NCBI RefSeq assembly: GCF_003286085.1
Contig: NW_020825288.1
Coordinates: 19,778,001-19,842,000 of the forward strand
Reading direction: 5' to 3'
DNA length: 64,000 nt
Source of the DNA: Drosophila persimilis
Lineage: Eukaryota; Arthropoda; Insecta; Diptera; Drosophilidae
Shown: positions 21,228 to 33,296 of the stretch, piece after piece
How the letters are laid out: every line of letters starts with the position of its first letter
Numbering within the stretch: position 1 is the stretch's first letter
Position numbers and translations under genes: made by a program
Notes under the pieces: generated by a model
What the model saw: only the letters and a program-made list of their open reading frames with translations
Told to the model about the DNA's origin: nothing
Databases searched by the model: none

Positions 21228-22184
21228 CTTGTCACGTCGCTCTCTCGTCCTTTTCACCAATTTGTTGCTAAATCTGCCAATCTATTTTCTTTAACTTGTG
21301 TTTTCCATTTTCCTAGTTATTAGTGTGGCTGCCATCGGGAACTGACTAAATACCACATGCAACGCTATAGAGATGGGAGTATAATTGCACATGGTCGTAT
21401 GACACTATACCACTAACAATACACTAAAATAAACAAGACTATGTGATACCACTAACCATACAGTATACATACATACTATCGTATTATACATACATACTGT
21501 ATGGTTAGTGGTGATACCCGAAGCCGACAATGAAGTATGCTACAAATGCCAGCAATTCCAAAACACGCGTGCGCCCATACATTAAAATACACTGAAATCA
21601 CAAGAGACAACAGAAACCAAACAAAACAATGCATCACTTATTTATAATCAAACTTATAATCACTTATTTTTGTGAGAACATATTGTGTTTGTTATACTAA
21701 CACATGTTAGCCGTTGCTTGGCTGGCTAGCTCAGGAAAAGACTCGTTTAATTAATTATAAAATTATTATCGTATTAATGCCGATACTATTGAAATGCATA
21801 TCGCGAAAGTGTGGCATCACTACAACAAAAATCAATAGTCGCCGCCATATTTTTTCACCAAAACTGCAGACTAAAACGCGCTTCAGAGTCCCAAATATGT
21901 TTAGTTAAATAAGTTAGTACAGATAAAAGATTGAGAAAAGTGATTATAGTGTGCTGCAGCACATAAGAGCGATACGAGAGAGCTCCATTATCCAAGTTGC
22001 ATGATATAAAACTCTTGGAATCGCATCTCCGGCATTTCTGTTCTTCTTCTTCTCTCATTCGTGCTGCTGCAGTGTGCCGTCCGAGTCCCGCGACTGTGTG
22101 TGTGTGTTTCTGCGTGTGACTGTGTGTGTGCGTCCCAGTGCTGGTGTTTTTGTGTGATAATAAAATAATTGGTAGACGAGGAGC
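21228..22184. other. Divergent promoter region, C2CD5-like / RGG gene
   Basis: Both genes start outward from this spacer. The right part (about 21900-22184) is probably 5' UTR of the RGG gene, with (GT)n runs at about 22097-22128. The middle has an inverted repeat, listed separately. No coding potential. Confidence 0.5.
21449..21511. repeat. Perfect 18-bp inverted repeat with 27-nt loop
   Basis: CCACTAACCATACAGTAT at 21449-21466 is exactly the reverse complement of 21494-21511. The spacer is made of TACATACATA and TATCGTATTATAC. A partial third copy of the arm (ATACCACTAACAATACAC) lies at about 21407-21424. Could form a hairpin; function unknown. Confidence 0.75.
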
Positions 22185-23934
22185 ATGGAAGGAGCCCAAG
22201 TATCTTCTCCGTCGGTCGGTGGCCCACGTGGCGGGGGCTTTCGGGGACGCGGAGGAGGTGCTCCCATGCGCGGCGGATTCGACCGTGGTCGTGGGCGCGG
22301 TGGTCGCGGTCACTTTATGGGTGGAATGCGCGGCGGAATGGGCGGAGGACCGCCGGGAATGCAGGGAATGATGCCGGGTCCTCCACGCGGCATGCGTGGA
22401 CCCAGAGGTGGGATGGGCTACCAAGGACGCGGCGGTTTCCAGCCCCGCGGCGGCGCTCCAATGGGTATGCGAGGCGGACGTCCGCCCATGTACCAACAAC
22501 GTAAGTGCACCCCCCTGATAGGATAGATCAAACTCCTCTTAGAGCATTATGAACACAATGTAAACCCCTATTTATACGGTCGTAAGCAGCTCCCAAACAA
22601 CACACAGGTGCCGACAACAACAAGACGGTGTCGCCCGTGCCCACAACAGCGGCGCCTGGCGAGGCACAGGTCAGCGAAGCCGCCGGAGAGCAGGAGACCA
22701 CAGATTCCCAGGCCGCGGCGCCAGCATCTGTGTCCAACAACTCACATAGCAGCAGTGCTCCAGGCAGCAATGGTGGTGGAGGAGGAGGAGGCGGACCTCC
22801 CCCATACCTGGGACGCGGTCGTGGACGTGGCGGTCTTTTCAGTGGACGCGGTCGCGGCGGTGGTTACAATCCCCATATGAATGGCAGTGGAGGCGGCGGC
22901 GGCATGTACGGTGGTCCGCATTCCCATCACAGCAACTCCATGGGCGGCGGTCCTGGGGGCGATCACGGACAAATGCCACGACGTGGCGCACCCCGTGGCC
23001 GAGGCGGGTACAATCAAGGTATGAGTCGGCCACCCATGCATCACCATCAGGCACATAATCCCAATACACAAATTGCACCGGTACCAGCTCTCAAACGCGG
23101 CGCACCTGGTGGTCCTGGTCCAAAGCGTGGACGCTATGAGGGTGGTCCTTACGGCCAGCGACCCATGACACCCAAGTATCATAACTCTCAACAGCACATG
23201 GGCGGCGGCGGTGGCGGCATGGCATCGCAGTCATCCTACGGCTCGGCCCCCAGCCATCATTCATCTGCTCAAAGGTAGTACTAACATCAGGGAATCCCCG
23301 AAAAATTATACTAACGCCCAATGTTTCTACGCTGCAGCCACCATGGCGGCTATCAGACCCACGACCAGACACAGCAGGTCGATCCGTATGCGCAGAGCAG
23401 CTATAGCACATCGACCTCGCAGCAGGGCTACAATGGCTACGGCCAGAGCAGCAGCAGCTATGCAGCGCACACATCTCAAACAAGTGCGCCGGCCAGCAGC
23501 AGCTATGCCACCCATAGCGCCGAGTACGATCAGAGCCAGTATCAGAGCTACAAGTGGGTGTCTTCCTCTAGACTTTAGACGTCTTCTAATTAATTTAAGA
23601 CCTATTCTAATACACTTTTTGGTTGTTTCCGTGTAGCTCGACGGGCTATGCCGCACAGCAGGATACACGCTATCCGTCGTACAGCCAAGACTACAGCCAG
23701 CAGTACGGATCAACGGCTGTGGATTATAATGCGACTGGCCAGACGGACTACAGCCAGCATGGACAGCAGAGCGCCGCTGCCTACGATGAGCGAGCCTATG
23801 CAGGCTATGGTATGTGGACTGCCCTCGCTGCTTGTATCCTCCATCATCCCCGTTGTTTTTCCGTGTCTCTTTCTCATCTTGCAGACTCGCAGGCCTATTC
23901 GCAGAACTATTCGAATGCCGCCGCTTACTACTAG
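22185..23934 (+). CDS. RGG-box / prion-like low-complexity protein (473 aa)
   Basis: Five exons: 22185-22500, 22608-23274, 23338-23553, 23637-23809 and 23885-23934 (1422 nt); phases 1, 2, 2, 1. No folded RNA-binding domain is visible. Residues 1-105 are an RGG/GRG/PRG-rich segment (GRGRGGRGHFMGG, GMRGPRGG). Residues about 110-155 are A/P/S/E-rich, then a second RGG block (LGRGRGRGGLFSGRGRGGGY) and KRGRYEGG. The last 170 residues are Y/Q/S repeats (SQQGYNGYGQSSSSYAAH, YSQDYSQQYGS). This layout (RGG plus Y/Q/S prion-like tail) is that of RNA-granule proteins; binding RNA through RGG is inference. Exon 2 has a second acceptor 18 nt upstream (22590) that is also in frame. I do not recognise a named fly gene. 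The ATG context (AGCATGG) is good. Confidence 0.85.
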
Positions 23935-25077
23935 ACAACCGCATACCCGTCTCCTCACCCGCAACCCTAGTGGCCAGACACCAACCAGACAGAGCAAAAG
24001 AACGCTGCGCGTGCTCCGATGATGGGCGGTCAAGTAACCAAATACAAAAAAAGGGAATTTTAGGGCAGAAACAACAAAGTAGCAAACAGAAATCATATAC
24101 GATTATAACAGGAGGGAATGAAGGAAGGAAGTATATGTTTAATGCATAATTAATTTGCTATATATAATATATAATACAATACCAACACACACACTCACAC
24201 CCAAAACACACACACACACATATAACATATATAACTGTAGACGTAAGGATAAAGTTCTTCTTTTCTTAGAAATTAAGCATAAACAACCAACCAACCATGT
24301 TGCTGCGTCTCTTTCCATAATCTTCTACCCTTAACCGAATCGAATCAAATTTCTCCCCCGATTGTATTTTTGCGTTGTTCCTTCCTCGAATCCCCCCGCA
24401 TCCGCCTCAGCAGCTGAATCGATGAAAATCGATCTCAATTGCCCCTCTGTTGTTTAATGTTTTGTTAGTGGACAAACGGAGCCATGTGCTCCAGCCTAAA
24501 AAAAATTGAAAAGAAGCACACAAAAATATAGCATGTGCTCCTCCCCCCACCCCCTAATTTCTTTTACAATTTACAATTCAAGTGTGTGACCAAAGTATGT
24601 TTATAGATTCATATTTTTTTACATCAACTGAAAAAAAAACAGAATACCACATTGACAGTCGCGATCCGAACCACTGGATAGAACTGAAATAAAACTAAAT
24701 TTATAGTGTAAATCATGTCATTGTCATGTCATGTATACAGAAGAATATTCTATTCGTTGTATAGATTTTAGTTGATAAGCTCAAAACCCACACTGAAACC
24801 ACCCCAAAGCATACAATAATAAGCATCATCTGGAAACGGCTATGATTTTGCAAGATTGACAAAGGCCAGAATTTTTATTTCTTTTTTGGGTTTTTTTCTC
24901 CCTCTCTCCCCAAAACAAAACAAAAAAATTTCACAGTAGCCACAATTTAAGCAAACCGAAAAAGCACGTAACTATATGTAACTCTTATTAAATAAGCCCG
25001 AGGAAAAGTGACGAAATATACAAACAAATATATTAGCAAAAGATGCAAAAATCATAACAATTATCAAAGTCAATAAA
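23935..25077 (+). other. Long AT-rich 3' UTR of the RGG gene
   Basis: AATAAA signals at 24688-24693 and 25072-25077 suggest alternative 3' ends, about 0.75 and 1.15 kb after the stop; transcription may extend further. CA-rich repeats at about 24184-24220. No ORF. Confidence 0.5.
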
Positions 25078-28000
25078 ATAATGTTCAAAAATGTGTGTAA
25101 TGCATTAATCTTATTTACACGTACATATTATTATTTCAAAAAAAAAAATACTATATACTATTCTGTTTAAATAAATAAGCTAAAAAGAAACCAACAAAAA
25201 AATACAAATATTGAGTGCAAAGAAACACTTAAAAAAAAGAAAAGAAAAGACTGAAATATTCACGAAGCGAAGCAGCGCAGAAAAACTACAAGCATACAAA
25301 TCAAAGACTTATCAGAGATAACGAAATACACTCAAGTATTAAGTATTTACCAAAAAAAGTATATATATATTGAGATCAAGCAAAAGAAAACTCAAGTGCA
25401 AAAAAGTATACCAGAGCCACAAGAACTTACCACAAAAAAGTCAAATCTGAAATGAAAGAAAAGAAAGATAATACTATACGCTTTGAAATGTTCTACGATT
25501 CAGTCCCTAGTGTCGCGATTAAATTTCTGATTATTCTGAAAACCCATTCAATTAGATAAAAATCTGAATCGTGTGAGATTGACAATCGAGAAAGCTTTAA
25601 GTACAAACAAACGAATATAAAATCTATTTAATCATTCTTTGGTAAGTTAAGATTGAAGCCAAACAATATACTACATATATACAAAACATTTTTTAGCTCA
25701 TGAAGAACTCAGCAAGCATTAAAAAAAAAACAAAAATACTCGTACGCCTAAGTTTTATTTGATTATGTTTGTCCGATTTTAAAGATTGTGATCTGTGATC
25801 TATACTGTTCCATATATTTTTTTACCTAAGAAGTAAAGCAGCTGCTGAGTTCGGCATTAATCTCAAAGTTCGGCCCTTTTTGCCGCACTTAACCATATAA
25901 ACTGTAGCATTTAGTTGTTTTTTTACAGGAATGAGAAAGCAAAGTTAACAAAATAGCGTTGATAGCGTTTAAATACCGCATATCAAGTGTGAAGGAAACG
26001 AACAAGAATGGATTTGTCAATGGTGGTAATATTAAAACAAACACAACACAATGAAAAATGACAAGTAACAAAATACCAAAACAAAACAAAAACCAACAAA
26101 AACTGAAAATATGAAATATTTTGTTTTCAATGTTGCACTTTTATGTTATTATATTTTTGTTTATGTATCCGATGATTTTGTTTGTTATAGTTTACAAAAA
26201 AGCAAGCCGAATAATTGATTTAGCCCTTACAAAGGCCAGGCAAAGGTGATGCAAATTTATATATGATTAAATATCGAAAAGACTGAATGATATTCCAACC
26301 CAAGAGACCAAAGTCTCCACAAAAATAAAGCAAGAACTGAAGTCCATTTTAAATACAATACAAATTCTAGTCATAAAAGGAATCACTCTAGTTTTGAAAT
26401 ATTAAATGTTCGAAATTGAACGAATTTATAATAAATGAATTTATACCAAGAACTGAACCCATTTGGTCACGTTCATGTGCAATCGGAGCAATAATGCTCT
26501 CAAAAACTTGAATTGCTATAAAGAAATGATACAGAATAATAAGAGAAGATGTCAGTAAGTCGAAGACAGAATCCAAATATCAACTGAAATGTTAAGAGAT
26601 TGGAGAAAGATAACCATTTGTTAATGACATATATATTTTATTTTATACATATATAGAAATCAGATACCAACAATTATTTCACGTTTTTATGTCAAATGAT
26701 TTGATTTAAATTATTCTATTATTTGTTTAATTTTTATTTGATTTAATAAAAGCGTTTACAAAAATGGCAACAACCAGAATATAATTAAATGCAATTAAAT
26801 GCAAACTTTTAATGATTTTTTTTCAGCAAAGTACAAAAGTAATGAAAAGGCTGAATAAAAAAAAAAAAAACCGAAACCGGAGCGAATACATATATATATC
26901 AGCGATCTGCGGAACCCTATATACTTTAATAAGACTATACAAAATATAAAAATCAATGCGTTTGCTAGCTCTAACAAGGAAATTTAAGTGAAATGCAGTT
27001 TTAAGCAAACTTTGAATGGGTACCTTAAGTACTTCTTTGTGCCGCGAATTCCGTCTATAATCAGCTCTTAAAAATCATATATTTCCTGGTAATTTTGAGT
27101 CCGAATAAAAAGAACTATAGGACAGTTTTTCCAATTTTATATGCATTTTGAGTTCGTTAATAAACATTACTTTAGTAAGATAAAACAAAAAAATTGAAAT
27201 GCATCTATGCGTTCGCTAGAGCTAAAAAGAAATTTCTGTGTCGCGAATACCGTCTACAAATTTCCCTTAAAAATTATTATTTTTTTTTTTAATAATTTGG
27301 AGTAAAATAAATAATAAAGAAAACTATCGTTAGAACAACTTTAACCATTTTCAATGCGTTCTGAGCTTAGCTCAAATATAAAACGTGAAACGTGATTAAG
27401 GTGCTATAAAAAAATAAATAAAATTATACAAACAAAACATTTGATTTTATTCATGATATGTATTTATTCAGATTTAATTATAAAAAAATATACTCATATG
27501 CATTGTGTTCCAATTTAAGGTGCTCTATGAAAATACATATATCATCGAAGAATATATTTGGCTTCCAGAAGTTCAGACATTGACCTAATTTTTGGCAATA
27601 TTCCCTGGATTTGAAGTCTTGAGATGTCGGAAAGAAGTCGTTGCCAGATCTAGGCACAAAGAAAGAATATTGCAGAATACAAAGAGCAATATGTAGTTAA
27701 ATCTTTATGGTAACTAAGTTAAATACAGTGCGGTGTAGTATCCATATGAAAATGGTTTATGGAAAATGTATTTTAATTCTCTCAATATCAGAGAATCACT
27801 GCCTCACTCTTACTCTTATTTGGTGTTGTCAATTTGACGGTAGACTGTAATACTTCTGATCAATGGTCTGCATTTTAATACTTTTAATATAAGGTAAAGA
27901 GGAATGCCTATAACGATCTATATACCGATATACCATATAAGTGAGAAATTTCAGGGAATTTATTATATACCTAGAATGGGATATTACGACTCATCGATAA

Positions 28001-28894
28001 GGATATGAATGATGAATGATTATTCATCTGGGCAAAAATACAGTCCGTTTGATTTCGGATATCTACAGGGGCCTAAACAAGCAAGGAAAAGCTGTCGAAA
28101 TATAATTCACAATCTAAACTTCCTATATCCACCAAATTAATACTTATCTTAAAGGATGTTCAAGGGACTAGTTGCATAGTTGGGCTCTTTATAAAAGCAG
28201 TCAATGAATATCTCACTATTTGTCTGAGCATGTGACTTTTATTTAGTTATTTGATCCAAAAACTCTCCAGATAACTGCCAAACTAGATAGACCCCGATAA
28301 TAACATAATCCCTTCAATACAAACCAGTTTCAATTGCATTTTGTCATGCATTTCATAAATTGAGAGGTAAAACTTGTCTTTATTCAAAAAACCAATCGAG
28401 GTATAGCATTGTTGTTGATATTTAATAATAGTGCTTCATGCTAGGGAAATATTTCTTGTGAGATATTTTTAACTGTAACAAGTACGTATTATGCCTTTCA
28501 TTTGTATTAATGTAAATATCGAACAATAAAAATCCAAGAAGAAGAAAACTTTAAAAAAACATAAATAGAACGTTTTCGGGGGTCTTTGATTATGTACAAA
28601 TACGTATGTGTGTGTTTTATGTGCAAGTTTCTAGAGACATTGGATACATCGATTCGCTATTTAGTGAACTAGAGAGCTTCCAATTGAATAAGTTTGTATG
28701 GTGTTGTGCTGGCGTTGATTACATTTACATAACTATGCTGGAGACGCCGAAAAATAAATTGTGCTCTGTGAACAGAAACGTTTTTTGTGCCGCTCGCTCG
28801 TTGGTCAAGGTCCTGTGTCGGGGGTCGTGGGTCCGTTCTGTGGAGGTCGAGGTTCGAACTGGGGCTGCGTAGATATGCCGGCTTCTTTATTCTC
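25078..28894. other. AT-rich intergenic region
   Basis: Nearly 4 kb with many A and T runs and no supportable gene on either strand; the few ORFs are below 90 codons and of AT-driven composition. It contains an imperfect direct repeat (26953-27369). The right end is the 3' flank of myosuppressin. Confidence 0.55.
26953..27369. repeat. Imperfect tandem direct repeat, unit about 250 bp
   Basis: Two units, about 26953-27157 and 27203-27369, share in order: ATGCGTTTGCTAGCTCTAA versus ATGCGTTCGCTAGAGCTAA; GTGCCGCGAATTCCGTCTA versus GTGTCGCGAATACCGTCTA; a CTTAAAAAT block; and a C-rich/T-rich to TGAG(T/C)T end. They are clearly homologous but diverged with indels. The internal ORFs are not conserved. 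Confidence 0.65.
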
Positions 28895-29267
28895 CTAACG
28901 ACGCTTGCCAAAACGCAGGAACACGTGATCGACATCCGTACGTTTATTGTAGTTCTTCAGCAGATCGTCTGAGTTCGCCACCAGAGCTTCAATGGAATAA
29001 AACATAGTTCAGTGTTCAATGAATTAAAAAGGAAAGAAAATAAAACTCATGTTTACCCGAGGCCTCGTTGTTTATGTAGGACTTGAGGGCCGACGTCAGC
29101 TGGTCCGAGTTCTCCAGAGCCATGCACACCTTCTGGATGTGCTGGGGCATCTCCTGCACAATGCCAGCCTGGCACAGGGGCGGGCCCTGGGTGGCTGCTT
29201 GGGTGTTGGCCACGGCCGCCAGGACAATGGCCAGGCAGCAGGCGACGAAGAACTGTGCGAAGGACAT
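28895..29267 (-). CDS. Ms: Myosuppressin prepropeptide (100 aa)
   Basis: Two coding exons: 29267-29057 and 28986-28895 (303 nt), phase 1 junction (donor GTAAAC). Myosuppressin is a C-terminally amidated FLRFamide neuropeptide that inhibits visceral and heart muscle through G-protein-coupled receptors. The protein has a signal peptide ([20 protein letters not shown]), a spacer region, and one peptide, [10 protein letters not shown], followed by G (amide donor) and KRR; an upstream KR frames it on the N-terminal side. Length equals that of the D. melanogaster precursor as I remember it, and the mature decapeptide is the standard insect form. The CTGCTGCAG just before the ATG looks like an acceptor, so a non-coding first exon further upstream is likely. 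Minus-strand AATAAA at 28886-28891. Confidence 0.98.
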
Positions 29268-30591
29268 GCTGCAGCAGAGGAGGGGCATTAGAAATGTGCA
29301 ATAGACACGATTGGCATCGCTGGCAGATGTCAAGCGTATTCGATTAACAGGAGCAAGGACACAATGCTCGGGAGCCCGAGGTATAGCCTGGCTCGAGGGC
29401 AACAGTAACAGTCCAATCCTGCCATCCATCCAACCCCAACTAATTTTGATTAAGTGTAATGATCTTAACGCTACGTGCCTGATTGCCTGCCGTTCCCGTA
29501 CCCCTACCCGTAGCCGTTGCCAGGACGATGTCTTATGCACAGCCAGAATGATGCCCGACTGCAGGCTCGCGGCTCCGATGTCTGTTCCCCCCGAATTCGT
29601 TTTAAATCCCCCTCCAAGGCGACAGCCCGGCCAAGCCCAGCCCTAATGCTCCTGTAATATATTTACGCGGAAGACAATTTGTTTCCATTATCCCAACAAT
29701 ATGTTTCACGGCCCTCCCCTCCCATTAGTGATGATGCTGATGAGATGCTGAGAAGCGCACTCATACGCCACGTGTGACGCATCAGGGTTGCAAGTGGACA
29801 AACACCTGTGAGCCTGTGACACATACGAACGTGTGGCCCGTGAAGCTGGTTAGCTTAAAAGCGGACCACCAGCGGATGGATACGAATGTGTGTGTGTGTG
29901 CAAGTGGGCATTGATGGAGAATTACGAGAAGATGCACCCAAGGCACGCTCCAAGGCTCTGTCGCTTGTTTAGGGCTTTCGAAGGCCCAACTAATGTGCAG
30001 GGCAGGCAGAAACATGATTTGCTCAGTGGCGAGTATGTAATATGTTTAATATATAAATACAGAATTCAAAAGAAGCTACACCTAGAAATGGTTTAGTACG
30101 GATATAATGAATATTTTTCTATATTTTCAGATGCTGTATATAGTTCTATAATATATTCAATATAATATAATTATCTTATCTAATATAATTATATAATCCC
30201 AATACATACATATGTAGGTACATTTTTCTAGTTCAATAATATCCATTTTACATTTTCAAATATATCCATGGGATACAAAACTATGAATTAGATGTTGGAA
30301 AACATAAAATTTAATTTAAATGGATCTTTTTTTTCTTGTTTTTTATGGAAATGTTTCAAATACTACTTATTACGGATTATAATGTATAATTGTATAATTT
30401 TAAATGGTCTCAAGCTCATAAACAAACATTAAGTATCTTTGGTTTCAAACACAGTAAATATTAAAAATGTTTTATATTAAAATTTCATAACCACGAATCT
30501 TAACAAAATTTAAAATTTCAGATATTCAGTTGTCGAAAAATAAAACGGAAAATGGAAGGTTCTGTACGAGTAATTGTATAGAGTTTTCATG

Positions 30592-30630
30592 GAATAAAGA
30601 ATAAAGAAATAAAGAATAAAGAATAAAGAG
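30592..30630 (+). repeat. Microsatellite, GAATAAA / AAATAAAG type
   Basis: Five imperfect tandem copies of a 7-8 bp AATAAAG unit. Confidence 0.85.
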
Positions 30631-31306
30631 TTCCTATTTCAAATGGATTTACAACTGTTTAGAAGAATCTGAAGCCAAGGTTTTTCTTTTGAAACAATTT
30701 ACGTTTGATACTGTACACTTTATAGAATTTAAAATATATCCTCTTTTTTTATCTCAGGAAGGTCACATAAATTCACTTTAAAATCTGAATATATTCTACA
30801 AGTTTTCTATGGTCTACCTCCATTTTTTAACTATTTCGTAACTAAACATAATATCCACTATTCTGTCTACTCAGTCTCACCATAATTTGTTCACTTTAAA
30901 ATCTAAAAACGTTCTTCAATTTTTTCATGGTCTACCTCCTCCTGGTAACTATTTCGAAACTATACCAATTTCACAAATGCATACTAATAGTATATGTACA
31001 TATATTCTCAGTTTTAAACATCACTCGACTCTGCGTAAATGGAAACTAATACCAACCTGATAATAGTTGTTGATATATGAGGACTTCCGAAGAGAATTTA
31101 TAGGCAATCAAACTAGATGTAGTTTATTTAACGCGTTTTGTCACTGGTTGCGGGATGCTGTGCTGCTCCTTTGGCTGGACTGGAACGAACTTGTTGAACG
31201 CAAGCACTCGAATGATGGTCTGTCGGGACAGGACATCCGCTTTTATTTACTTCCGCTCCGGCAGAATCCTAAACTGCCATTGGCTGGGGCGCAACGAAGC
31301 TAAGCC

Positions 31307-31326
31307 CACACACACACACACACACA
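31307..31326 (+). repeat. (CA)10 microsatellite
   Basis: Uninterrupted CA dinucleotides, 20 nt, followed by AACACAATC. Confidence 0.9.
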
Positions 31327-33252
31327 AACACAATCATTGGGATGAGGGGTCGCCAGCCATGGTGCCACATGTTGCGCTGCTGCTGCCAGGATGCTTTGTG
31401 GGCGTGCTCAAATATTACCCATACGCCATGGACACCGACCACAGCACGATGCTCGGGCATTGTGTGTACTTATCAAAAACTTTCGGACTCTGGGACGGGC
31501 GGTGCAGATGAAGACCCACCGAGCGGCCCAATATGTTTGTTTATCTATTATGTAAGTTTATCAGCTCTTAATTGTGTTGTAAAAGTGGCTTCTATTTTAT
31601 GATCAGTGGCCACCGTCTCAATACCCATATTTATAGGTAGTTATAGCGATTAATGTGCTCGTAAATGCGTACTTTGCAATGACAGCACTCGACTCCCTTT
31701 AAGAGCCCACTTTAAAGTTTCTCTCTCCTCGGTGCTGCTGCACTTTAGTCGCTCTGATGCTCTGCAGATGCGTAAGCAATGTAATCTTTCGTTTATGATG
31801 CTGGGATTTGCAGGCGAAGCACTGCAATTAATTTTATCCAGTCCGTGTTTCGAATGCTAAGCTTTCACCCATCCATCCATCTGTATGAGGACATTTTGGA
31901 CTGCGACGTCAGAACTCCATCTCCAGCCACGTAATGCAGTGGGACTACCAAAAAGTACCAAATAGCTAATCAAATTGCTCTGTCTTTGATGTTGAAGGCA
32001 TTTCTAACGAAATAACGAAGTGGGATGGCTGGAAAATTATTTACAGGCGAAATAAAGGCTGCGGTAAGGATTGGTATTTATTTACCCCTGTTCACCAGAT
32101 TTCGCAATGTACCTGACCCTTGAAGAGGCATTTTAATATCCTTTGGGACTTTGAGGAGAATGTCTATAATGGTCCCTAGAAAGAATCTGATTTATGATCA
32201 ATGAGTGTCTGCGAAAACGCTCAAGCTCTTTAGAAAGATATGGAATTGATTATGGAGGTTTTTACGGAAAACGGCGTCATTAAAGTGCGCTTCCTGGGGA
32301 CGGTTCTCTGAAGCTTTATGAAGTGGGAGAAACTGCCTCAAAAGTAGACTCATATTTTAACCTATCTCGACTACATTTTACCTGGAAGCTAAGCTACCTG
32401 GAAGTCACTTTGAAAGCGAAAAAATGAAGGACTACCTCAAGGGAGGCAGAATTGACAACATCCATAAACGAACATCTCTGGGTCAATGTCAATGCACTAA
32501 AGACCTTGTAGGACTAGTACAAGCTTAACCTTTACGTGGAATAAAATGTAAATAAAATAAAATGCCGCTGAAGAAACGCTGGAGAGCAACCATCTCATGG
32601 TCCTTGTTTTCGTTTGGAAGCACGATTGACGGTTTCGATTGAAGATGCTCCAGTTAATCCCCAGCGATACAAAGCACTCTGTCACCCAGCTGCCCATAGC
32701 TAGTCCCTCTAGAAATACTCGGGAGCAGTTTAGACCTTTCCCAGAACATGTGCTTTCAGTCTTCAACAGTTAACCTAAGGTCCTGCACTCCATTTAATAA
32801 ATTAGATAATCGGATAAGAGTATTCGCCTGTTTTTCTTTCCTATTCTCTTTAGCTAGTACACCATATTGTTGTGGATTCCCCCACTTTACTGGCACACTA
32901 ATTGGGTTACGCTAACACTGTCATCTTTAATGTTCTGAGAGCAAACATTAAACCGAATAATGCAATGGCAAATGCCATATGTGCGGGCAAAAAGGCATTG
33001 GGAAGGGGACAACAATCCACCCAACAATGTCGCTGGAAATTTGCACAAAATTTGAATAAACTGATTGGGTGCCGAGTGGTACGAGTATGGGAAATAGTGC
33101 GTCAGAAGTGCCCGGGAAGGAAGGGCGTGATCGGAAGAGGGGATAGGCCATAGTGCCTGCCCAACGATTACCATTTAAATTAAAATATTCGCCCACTTGA
33201 CGCGGCCTACGCTGGGTAATCGATGGAACAGCATATAGAAATTGGTTTAACT

Positions 33253-33258
33253 TTTATT
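33253..33258 (-). terminator. Poly(A) signal AATAAA for the ACSS3-like gene
   Basis: Minus-strand hexamer 39 nt after the stop codon; another AATAAA overlaps the stop region at 33292-33297. Confidence 0.5.
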
Positions 33259-33296
33259 ATTTTGTTCTTTGGAATTGTACAGCCTACGACGTTTAT

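Larger units (their letters stand above)
29268..33296. other. Gene-poor region upstream of myosuppressin
   Basis: About 4 kb between myosuppressin and the 3' end of the ACSS3-like gene. Several ORFs up to 118 codons have no family resemblance or start context and were not called. Likely content: the non-coding first exon and neuronal/gut enhancers of myosuppressin (inference from gene position only). Microsatellites are listed separately. Confidence 0.45.

Noticed and set aside
21449-21511. The inverted repeat as a tRNA or microRNA gene
   Set aside because: No cloverleaf or A/B boxes; the stem is only 18 bp with an AT loop and no second stem, so a microRNA call is not supported without reads.
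23327-24085. 252-codon minus-strand ORF
   Set aside because: Overlaps RGG gene exons 3-5 and introns; it is the reverse of Y/Q/S repeats and crosses the splice sites of a well-supported gene.
29016-29540. 174-codon version of the myosuppressin frame extending upstream
   Set aside because: The upstream part has no homology to the prepropeptide; the signal peptide starts at the ATG at 29267, and an acceptor-like site lies just before it.
31067-31511. Two plus-strand ORFs (78 and 118 codons) upstream of myosuppressin
   Set aside because: Include a (CA)n microsatellite, lack a conserved motif and have no poly(A) signal nearby; treated as chance.
32497-32766. 89-codon minus-strand ORF with a hydrophobic C terminus
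   Set aside because: Isolated, no signal sequence or family resemblance, AT-driven hydrophobic stretch.
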